Origin: Sanderia malayensis
Lineage: Eukaryota; Cnidaria; Scyphozoa; Semaeostomeae; Pelagiidae
DNA: 64,000 bases
Assembly: GCA_013076295.1 (NCBI GenBank)
Contig: RQOL01000660.1
Coordinates: 186,001 to 250,000, forward strand
Reading direction: 5' to 3'
Below the pieces are notes generated by a model. The model saw only the letters and a program-made list of their open reading frames with translations, was not told the DNA's origin and made no database searches. A program made the translations under genes and the position numbers. Shown piece after piece: positions 54,976 to 64,000 of this stretch; position 1 is the stretch's first letter; each line of letters opens with the position of its first letter.

Positions 54976-57900
54976 ATGGCTTCTAATAATGAAAGTAAAG
55001 TTACCTTTTCCTCATTAAAAGCAAAAGACTCTGATCTCGACAAAGTAAACATTATTGAAGAGGATGGAAGAGATGCCTCGCCTTCTGCTTTCATCTGGCC
55101 TAACCCTAAGCCACACGATGAGAAGGCGACAAATGGCAATAAATTGAGGACACGTTCAGATCTTGTTGACCCCTCGACGGTTCAATCAAACCCTTTAAAT
55201 GATACGCAGATGGAGATGACGGCAAAACCGAAGCGAAGAAGAGTAAGTATATCAAAGAGTAACGATTTTATGTGTCATGTATTTTTCATTTTTTCGTCCG
55301 TTTTTTCTACACACTTTTTTATAAGAAAACCACAATGTTCCCGGGCCATATTGTTTTCCATTGCTTTTCTTCAATTTCCACAGTGTTTTGCAGTTTTGAG
55401 TCTCAATATTCTTGTGAACATTATTCTTGCAAATAGCAATGTGTTGGGGAAGGTCTCGCAACCAGTCTAGCTACACACGCATACTCAACATCATGGTTGA
55501 TGACCAGGAAATTATTGTTAATTAAATGAGAGCAAGTTATCTCACGATTTATAGTTCAGGAATATTCCCTATATTCTACCCTCAAGAACTATTTAAAGTG
55601 ACAAAATGCTTTCCTGTGTTAATGCAAATTCATTGCTTCAATATTTCAAATATTGCCTTAATTGTTCATTTTTTTATGTTTCATAATTGAAGCATTTTAT
55701 TTTTCAGACCAGGACCACATCAGTAAATTACTCAAGCTTTAGCAAAAAGACATGCACTTATTTTCACACAGAAGATAAAGATAGTCCAAAATATGTGGAA
55801 AAGTAAGTATATTTCTATATAAACATCCAGAACATTTATAAAATATTTTAGGTTTTTGAAGGGGGCTTTAATTTATTGGGCAGGGGCATTTAACAGATGT
55901 GCATTTATTAACAATGCAGTTTAGCTCATCCAAAAATATACTTAGAAAATAAAAGTAATAACTGTGCTTAATTTGTATGATGATTAGATTAGAATGATCT
56001 AAGTATATTTGGTTGAGGAAAAGTCATCTTTGTAAGGTATTTGCACTAATTGCAGTGACACCACTAAACAGCCTACTGAACAGCCCAAGTGCAACCCCCA
56101 GGGGTGATTTTAGAGGTGGCATTTATTGGAAGGGGGCATTATTTGGAAGATATATTATAAGTCCACATGAAAACTATGAAAATAGCATGTCCAAGAAAGA
56201 AATCCTAGCAAGTGTCCTACTCCCCAATCAGGAATTTACATAAATCTTCTGTATGCTATAGTTTTGTTTTGGTTGCCTTGATTTTGCTTCAGCGTATCAC
56301 AAGATTTTGAATAATTTTAATGTGGGGAATATTGACTGCTAGAATTAAATTTGCTTCATTTAGAAATTAAGTGCACTTGAACATGGATAGGTTTAATGAC
56401 AAAGTGGTGAGAAAATTGGTTTTTTATTTATCAAGAGACCAACAATTTTGTGCCATCAACTGTGGTTTTTATGTATGCAAGATGATTGAAAAGAATTAAT
56501 CTGTAGATTGATGGAGTTTAGTAATCCATGATATATTTATAGAACGTATCAAATACACATTATCTGTTTCATTGCATCAACAATTAACAACAAATCTATT
56601 TCTGGTAGTGTTTGTTGCTGTGGTCGTAAAGAAGATGAACATAGTGATCATGCATTGCAGAAAAGGACTTTGAATGATCCATGGGATAAGAACAAGCACA
56701 CCAAACGGTCAGCTACAAATGCCTATGGAGAAGTTGAATTTCATGGCTGTGCACGCAAGACGAGAGCAAAGGTATTTTTACACATTGATATGCATCTAGG
56801 AAATCTAGATTAAAGACTTTACAATTGAAGCATTAAGAAATGCCATTACTTAATTAATCCTGGATGAATTGAAATTTTAGTTATTATCCCTAAATACCGT
56901 GAAATCTCTGTCAAGCCTTTCTAAGTAGCTTAATCAGGCTTATTAGACATGTGGCTTAAAATTCTAAGATAAACCTCTGAGATAAAAATTTCCTTGTAAT
57001 ATAACTGCAAAATCACTTAAATAGTTTTTGTGGTTTAATCAATCTTATTTAACGATATTTTATCATAATAGTTCTAAATAGTTTTTTTATCAAAGCAGAG
57101 GGTGTTATTAAAGATAGAGCTTAATTCACGATTTTGTTTTGAAAAGGGATTATTGCTTAATAACATTCCACGAGCAATTACTCGTAAGTTCCACGAGCAA
57201 TTTTATATGACAATTTTCTTTGACAATTTTCCTTGATCTTGTAGATGGATAGCAAGTCTTATTTGACAATTTTTTCTATGACAAGCGTATTTGCTCATGT
57301 AAATTGACGACAAGTTTCTTTGAAAATTGTTCGCTTTGCCAACGATCAATTAGGTCAGCGACAGTTGTATAGCATTTGTACGCTAGCCTCGATTTAGAAT
57401 TTATTTTGCACCAAATACTAACAGTGACATCTTAAAATGCCTGCTGGCTTCATATGTCCATATCAACCTGGTTGAGTTGGCCATTGCAAGAAAAAATTGG
57501 TGCAAAAATTTCCATGCGATCCATAAGGGGTTTGGAGTTGAGTAAAAATTGTCAAGCTCACTTGTTGATTCGTTTACACGGGCAAGTTTCACATTTGAAA
57601 ATTTTTCATTTGACAAATAAAAGCTGGCATGCTAGCTTTTGAACAAGTGTACTTGTCGTATGAAAAATTGTCATATGAGCTCAAATTGACCCCATCTACA
57701 CGACCAGAAAAATAGAAAAATTGCTCGTGGAACTTAGCTTTAAAGAGGGGACTTATTAGATATTTTTTGGTATGACTTGTTTGTATGTTTGATGCGCAGA
57801 AGTACTAAGCAATTAATGCAAAAGTTGAGAAATTAGAGATAAGACTTGCTTCCTGTTTCTTAGTTTCATGCTTATGCACTCACCAAGGTGATTTAATTTA

Positions 57901-60900
57901 ACGATTTTATTTCTTTTCCAGTATATTCGCCTTGCTGATGATAGTAATGCTGAGCAAGCATTGAAGTTGTTACTCAAGGAATGGAAGCTGGAATATCCAA
58001 AGCTGTTAATTTCTGTTACTGGTGGAGCAAAGAGTTTCAACTTACCAAAAAAGTTGAAACAGCAATTTAGGGAAGGGTTACTTAAGGTAAAAAGTTTTTT
58101 TCATAATCTCTAACTTTTAATTCTGCTACTTGTTGTTATATACTATTTAAATTTCACTTGGGATTTGGTGCAAGGAGGGGTAATTGTACTCCCTCTGCCC
58201 CAATGGGAAAATTTGTACTTGAGTTTTCTAAGATTTTAATGGGAAAAGTAAGGTGATAAAGATCATGATGAAATTATATTGAAGTCATGATGGAATTATA
58301 TTTTTGTCAACTGCCACCTTGAAAGACGTCCTTCTGTTACCAGTTTCTGATGAATCATTGTTTTCTCGTGGGTTTTAGGTAGCTCAGTCTACGGGTGCAT
58401 GGGTAATAACAGGAGGGACAAACACTGGTGTGATGAAACACGTTGGAGAAGCACTGCATGGGGCTTCCAAAGGCACAAGTCTCGGAGAGTCACGTAGAAG
58501 TGTCTACTGTATCGGAATAGCCACTTGGGGCATTGTGGAGCACAGAGAACAACTGACTAAAATCTCTGTGAGTGATGGTGATTTTTCTTTCATTATATGC
58601 CTTGCTCGATCAACGATAACATGATTTTTGTTATTGTCTCATCGTTGTTTTGCAGGATCAAGCTATTCAATACTACATGACTAGCAGCTTGAGGACAGCA
58701 GGTGCATGCCTTGACAATAATCACACTCATTTCTTTCTGGTTGACAATGGCACTGTGAATAAGTATGGTGCTGAGATAAAGTTCAGAGCTCAGCTAGAAA
58801 AGAGAATCATGAAGATGGAGGTTGATAAAAGTGCGTGTTTAACTTCCCCATTTTATTATTTTCATACGTTATTAGCATGGAGGTCTCTACTATTTGTGCA
58901 TTACAATAATATTGTCTGTCTATTCAAGCTATCAGGTTTAAGAATCCATCATCATCATGTTTTCGATTTTGTGTGTTTTGAGCCAATGATCTGATCGGAT
59001 CTTATGTGTTATACGATCTATTATGTTCAAGTAGCTTCCTGTATTTGCGTGCTTTTAAGCCATAATTAAACACACTTAGAATTTCAATGTTCATCTTAAA
59101 AGAACATTGAAAGCGTGAAGAAAGAAGAAGATAAAGTATGAGCGTGACAAACGCAGCGCTCATACCATGCATGGAATGTCTGTACAGGGTCCTAAGGATG
59201 TTTTAAAAAGAACATTGAAAGTGCAAGTGTGCTTAATCATTGCTTAAAACACGTAAAATGTGAAGCTACCTGGAATGTAATGAGTCCAAAGTGATGGATT
59301 TGACAATTTCCTCTGCTGATTAGCATTGTTACGTTGCTAGCAGAATTGCTATGTTATCACAAGATCCACTGTTTTACAGCTTGTTTATATTTATGGTTTT
59401 GAATCACGCCGTGTTTTCACGTTGCATGTAATTATACCGTAGATCGCAGCGCCGTGCCAGCCGTGTTGCTTGTACTCGAAGGAGGCCCGAATACAATAAA
59501 GACTGTATACGAAGCAATAACTCAAGACCCAGCTATTCCAGTTGTTGTTATCAAAGACAGTGGCAGAGCTGCTGATCTCTTGGCATTTTCTCATACTATT
59601 TCACAAGGAGAAGGGTATGGTGGATAATCTTTAGACTGCATTGTTTTTAATTGTATCAAAAGCTACCTGGTGAATGTTACTGAAGTGAATGTTTGTCAAA
59701 CCCTCGGATAACTTACCATGATTGATTCATGCATTGTTTAGTAATCTATTGAATATTTTTAGGCCACTGTTTGATATGGGAGATGTCGTGGAGCATAAGC
59801 AGCTACTTAATAAAGTTGAGCAGACATTCCCTGAAATGGATCAATCAAAATGCTTAGAAGTGTACGGGGATGTTCTGAAATGCGTGCAGAAAAAGCAATG
59901 GGTACGCACTATGTGCTGCTATATGTTTTTTTGTTATGTCTCTCTCTCTCTCTTATGTTACCTTATGTCTGTCTCTGACTTCTGATGACATGTTAAACAT
60001 TTTTGTGATTATCATGTTAAACTGGGGTATATATTCAGTAAATTGGTGACAAAGGCTTCATTTTTTTAATAAGATCACTATTTTCAAAATGGAAGAAGGA
60101 AGCTCCGACATTGATGAGGCCATATTGACGGCTTTGTTGAAAAGTAAGTTGTGTTGTTTTGTGAATTTTGAAACGAGCAAGATGAGAATGTATGATTTGT
60201 AATCTTACATTTAATATTTGCATCAAATTAATGCTTTGCAGGTAACAGCGCGTCTCCCGAAGACCAATTGAAGCTTGCGTTAATCTGGAACAGAGCGGAT
60301 ATTGCGCGGTCAAAGATATTTAAGGATGATCTCAAATGGTCTGTAAGTATTCTTCGATGTTTTAATGTAACATGCTGACTAACAGAATAGGCCGGAATAG
60401 AATGGAAAGGAACAGAGAAGAGAAGAGAATGCATAGAACAAAATGAATACAATTTATTTTCTTTATTATTTCATATTTCACAGGTACCATCGCTTGAGCT
60501 TTTAATGAAGGAAGCATTAGATAAAGATAGAACAGACTTTGTGGAATTACTTCTAGAGCACGGGGTGAATTTGACAAACTTTCTCACAATTGATCGATTG
60601 GAATCTCTGTACAGTGTTGTAAGTATACCCGTATCTTCTTATCGTGTTTTTTTACATGTACTTCTACGAATGCACATGCACATTCTTTTGTTGAAAAGCG
60701 TTTGGCTAACTATTTCTTGGATGATAGTTTTTGTTGTTTTAGACTCCTGTAAAGTGTTTTGTTGAGCAAGGCTTGGTATTTAAATTTCAATGCTTATCAG
60801 TTTCTAGAATAATTTTTTCATCATCTTGTTTTTATTTTTTATAGAGAAGCACAAAAGGCAAAAGCATGATGAAATATCTTTTGGGCGAAGAGAAGGTATT

Positions 60901-63706
60901 CATGTTTTGTTTGAATTTATTCCATTTAAAATTGTGCAGGAAAACTTGTTATCTACGTTCGTAGAGAATAGAATTCATATGTCATATCTAGAAATCTGGA
61001 ATCTTTATAGATATAAAATGAATCGCATGATTATCTTCAAAGTAAACAGCTAAATTAATTTACCGAGATTGCAATTAAGTCAAGCAAATCTTTTTTTGTA
61101 GACGAATAGCGAAATTGATATAATTAAATTTACCTAATCCTTTTGAAGAGAGTAGATATATGTGATCTTTTTGGATAGATAGTATTACCGCGTTGTTTCG
61201 TTTTAGTGCAAATCTGGAGCGATACGTCTTTGTGATGTCAGAGAAATATTTACGAAGTTGACCTGTTTAAGATCAGCGACATACGACAACAAAGCTTCCA
61301 GTGTGATAAGCTCTTTTATTCGCCATCGGAATAATCAAACACCACCATTCGAGACCCCCTTCAACGAGTTGTTTATTTGGGCAGTTTTGAATAATATGCA
61401 AAAAATGGCCTTGTTCCTTTGGAAATCTGGTGACGAAGCAATGGCCAAGGCCCTGGTTGCATGCAAATTATACTTTGCCATGGCATTGTACGCTGAAAGA
61501 CGCGATTTGAAAGATGACATTGTCGAATCACTAAAAGCTAACGGAACGTGAGTAGACATTCAATTTATTGTACTTTACATTGCATCTTAACTCTTTCATC
61601 GGTTTGTGATGTTCCCTTTATTATTTCTAACGATGCAAATTCTTATTTCTTGTATTTTAGCAATGCTGTATTAAAGTTGCTTTTTTCTGAGGTTTTGATT
61701 AGCATCTGCTTTCCTTCCAGGGAATTTCAAAAGCTTGCCGTTCAATTACTAGATCAGTGTTTTTTAATTGATGAAAAGCGATCTAATAAGTTGCTCACCT
61801 ATGAGCTGACCAACTGGGGATGTTCCACTTGCATGACCCTGGCCGTCAGCTCTGAACATGAGATTTTTGTTGCACACTCCTGCTGCCAAGAATTATTAAA
61901 CGATATGTGGGCTGGTGCCATGACTTTCAGAACGTATCAATCATTAAAGGTAAGAGATTTTATAAGTTTGATTGTTACTATATCGTCATGGTTATAAGCA
62001 TAACGAAAACTAAGAGTAGAATTTTCTGTTGTGATTACATGTTTAATTTTTGAATTAGTGGGATTGAAGTTACCTTGGTGCTAGTATGCACGTTGTTAAT
62101 TTGTGTCAAAGTCTTGGCCATGTGTATCGTGAAATTGAGCAGATATGGTAAGGAATTTAGCAAGTTTGAAGGAATATCTCCTTTAAGAGATTTATTTAAC
62201 TTTGTCAGCCATATTTTATATTATAGTTATAGTAAAGCTAGAAAACATTAAACGTGCTTAAAACATGAATCTTAATTTATTTTCTAATCCATTGCAAGGG
62301 CTCATTTGGCATTATTATTTGTGTAGACATCATTTAGCATTATTATTTCTCTTGTAGACATCATTTGGCATTATTATTTCTGTTGTAGACATCATTGGGC
62401 TTTATTATTTCTGTAGACATCATTGGCATTATTATTTCTGTTCTAGACATCATTTGGCATTATTATTTCTGTAGACATCATTTGGCATTATTATTTCTGT
62501 TGTAGACATCATTTGGCTTTATTATTTCTGTAGACATCATTGGCATTATTATTTCTGTTGTAGACATCATTTGGCTTTATTATTTCTGTAGACATCATTG
62601 GCATTATTATTTCTGTTCTAGACATCATTTGGCATTATTATTTCTGTAGACATCATTTGGCATTATTATTTCTGTTGTAGACATCATTTGGCTTTATTAT
62701 TTCTGTAGACATCATTGGCATTATTATTTCTGTTGTAGACATCATTTGGCTTTATTATTTCTGTAGACATCATTGGCATTATTATTTCTGTTCTAGACAT
62801 CATTTGGCATTATTATTTCTGTAGACATCATTTGGCATTATTATTTCTCTTATAGACGATATTCTGCATATTCTGTCCGCCCATGCTTTTGAGACTTGGT
62901 TTTCGCTCAAAGCACGAATTACGAGACATGCCCCAAACTGAAGAACAACACGAAGAGTATGAAAAGGAAGATGAAGAAGAAGAAGAAGAGAAAGAAGAAG
63001 AGGAAAAATTTCTTGAATCAAATCAAAACAACCCAGTCAACGTGTAAGTCTTTTATCACATATAAACAATTCCCAATTGGTCATTCCAATTGGGAATTGT
63101 TATTGGTTATTTTGATGCAGTGTGTGTGGGGGAGGGTAGATACTATAATTGGTTTCAAAGGTCGTAAATATAAGCCCTGTTCACATTAGGCAAACTAACC
63201 CGGGTTCGCCCCGGGTTAAACTAACCCAGGTTAATTTTTGTGTAGTGTGAACGCAACTAACCCGGGCTCGACCTGGGTTAATTTAACCCACCTCTGGAGA
63301 TGGGTTCACCCCGGGTCGGACCTGGGTTAGTTTTGCCTGGGAGTCGTGTGAACGCAAACTCGGGGCGAACCCGGGTTAGTTTGTGTAGTGTGCAAAGGGC
63401 TCAAATTGTACAAGATTGGCTGTACCATTGTTATGCCCGACCGAACGAGTTAATTTTAAGAGTTTAAGGTTAAAGCAGAAGCATGTATGTGTATAGACGT
63501 GCATATTCTATTTCTATTGTAGGAGTTTTAGTCCGGCTGGGTCTAGGTCGTTGCATTCAGAGTCTCAAATGTCTTTAGCCGTTGGAGCTAGTCAGAAGGA
63601 TACATATACTTTACGATCACAAGACATTGGCTATGACTCTTTGAAATGGTGGCAGAAAGTCTTTGCATTCTACTCCGCCCCTATCACGAAATTCTGGGGT
63701 AACGTT
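54976..63706 (+). CDS. TRPM: TRPM-family cation channel, N-terminal part (continues beyond window)
   Basis: Sixteen exons: 54976-55242, 55708-55802, 56609-56771, 57922-58086, 58379-58567, 58656-58830, 59443-59614, 59763-59901, 60074-60143, 60242-60342, 60484-60618, 60845-60895, 61207-61547, 61721-61949, 62856-63043 and 63523-63706. They encode about 888 residues, all cytosolic. The TRPM homology region (SLOG fold) spans exons 4-8: [62 protein letters not shown] and [14 protein letters not shown]. Helical MHR3/4 repeats follow ([46 protein letters not shown]). A Glu/Lys-rich linker precedes [14 protein letters not shown], the family lead-in to transmembrane segment S1. The channel pore and any C-terminal NUDT9 or kinase domain are outside the window, so the TRPM subtype cannot be fixed. 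Confidence 0.93.
57186..57735. mobile_element. MITE with AAGTTCCACGAGCAATTTT termini
   Basis: AAGTTCCACGAGCAATTTT (57186-57204) is matched by its near-exact complement at 57717-57735. Inner segments are rich in GACAATTTTC/TTGTC words. A partial extra end (TTCCACGAGCAATTAC) sits just outside at about 57166. Intron 3 of the TRPM gene. Confidence 0.75.
59031..59269. mobile_element. Degenerate inverted-repeat element in a TRPM intron
   Basis: The left arm starts GTAGCTTCCTGTATTTGCG and runs to TTTCAATGTTC; the right arm is its imperfect complement ending GTGAAGCTAC, alignable over about 60 bp. AGAACATTGAAAG is also repeated inside. Intron 6 of the TRPM gene. Confidence 0.65.
62301..62855 (+). 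repeat. Minisatellite carrying copies of a 3' splice site
   Basis: About 18 tandem units of 27-31 bp fill the 3' end of TRPM intron 14. Units read TATTTCTG(TTG)TAG then ACATCATTTGGC and a TTATTAT stretch. A higher-order period of 175 bp (six units) is visible: the variant GTTCTAG recurs at 62440, 62615 and 62790. The array abuts exon 15, whose own acceptor (TATTTCTCTTATAG followed by ACGATATTCTGC) is clearly a diverged unit, so the array grew from the real splice site. Confidence 0.9.
63066..63100. repeat. Perfect 15-bp hairpin
   Basis: ACAATTCCCAATTGG, a 5-nt loop (TCATT), then the exact complement, in TRPM intron 15, 22 nt after exon 15. Could form a strong stem near the donor site; no function shown. 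Confidence 0.75.
63174..63401. mobile_element. MITE with CAAACTAACCCGGGTTCGCC arms
   Basis: The left end reads GCCCTGTTCACATTAGGC then AACTAACCCGGGTTCGCC; the right end is the imperfect complement ending TGTGCAAAGGGC. The centre consists of repeated AACCCGGG/CCTGGGTTA palindromes and TAGTGTGAACGC on both sides. Intron 15 of the TRPM gene. Confidence 0.75.
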
Positions 63707-64000
63707 GTAAGTATTTTATTTGATTGCTATGTGTAATACTTGTACTCTATAATATTTCATCAGAATTCCATTGCATTGAGGTAGCAAACTAAATGGTTTA
63801 AGCTATTGAATAATATTCAAGTTGTTAGGGGGTTTGAGCCAAGGGGTAGCATTCCAGGCATAGATACCCAAGAGGAATGCGAATATCTTTCAAATGTCAA
63901 ACTTAATGCTTTCTGGCTGATTCATAAAACTGTTAAGTTATTCGATCAACTAAGCGGCAGTGGATTTATCATACTCAAATGTGTTTCAAATATCAGCGAA
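63707..64000 (+). other. Intron of the TRPM gene at the right edge
   Basis: Starts with GTAAGT directly after the exon coding for KFWGNV. No further exon is visible before the window ends. Confidence 0.6.

Noticed and set aside
62301..62855. CRISPR-like array
   Set aside because: Repeats are contiguous with no unique spacers; it is a eukaryotic minisatellite inside an intron.

Overview
This window is eukaryotic and looks like the genome of an early-branching animal, most plausibly a cnidarian (an anthozoan is my best guess, inferred rather than proven). It is AT-rich. Genes are multi-exon with short GT-AG introns, the gene repertoire is metazoan, and introns and spacers are full of small inverted-repeat transposons. 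No prokaryotic features, CRISPR arrays, tRNA genes or rRNA genes were seen.

Layout: 1.1-3.1 kb (-) cyclin B; 4.56-8.85 kb (+) NADP isocitrate dehydrogenase; 9.3-10.44 kb (-) CDCA7, head-to-head with 10.84-17.62 kb (+) katanin p60 A-like 2; 19.79-20.59 kb (+) an intron-poor Myb/SANT-like coiled-coil protein; 21.28-22.37 kb (+) MBD2/3; 23.69-24.62 kb (+) KxDL protein KXD1 (5' end not found); 24.6-30 kb repeat-rich, including a LINE remnant split by a terminal-inverted-repeat element; 30.29-31.02 kb (+) an unrecognised three-exon gene; 31.5-33.4 kb (-) a broken LRRK1-like kinase pseudogene; 36.3-54.1 kb (+) a very large protein NO VEIN-like gene (winged-helix-like N-terminus, HSP90-type ATPase domain, C-terminal DUF3883 nuclease-like domain); 55.0 kb to the right edge (+) a TRPM cation channel, cut before its transmembrane domain.

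The main surprise is a 2,025-bp transposon with terminal inverted repeats and a TTAA target duplication, sitting inside a coding exon of the NO VEIN-like gene. The flanking coding sequence is in frame across the target site, so the insertion looks young, and splice-like sites at its ends could in principle let it behave as an intron. A second surprise is a minisatellite in a TRPM intron whose unit copies the adjacent 3' splice site, giving about 18 decoy acceptors in front of the real one.

Two neighbours, CDCA7 and MBD2/3, belong to DNA-methylation biology (maintenance and reading), and CDCA7 and cyclin B are both cell-cycle genes. Otherwise the genes do not form one obvious pathway. Exon boundaries were read by eye from splice consensus, protein similarity and frame bookkeeping; no transcript evidence was available.
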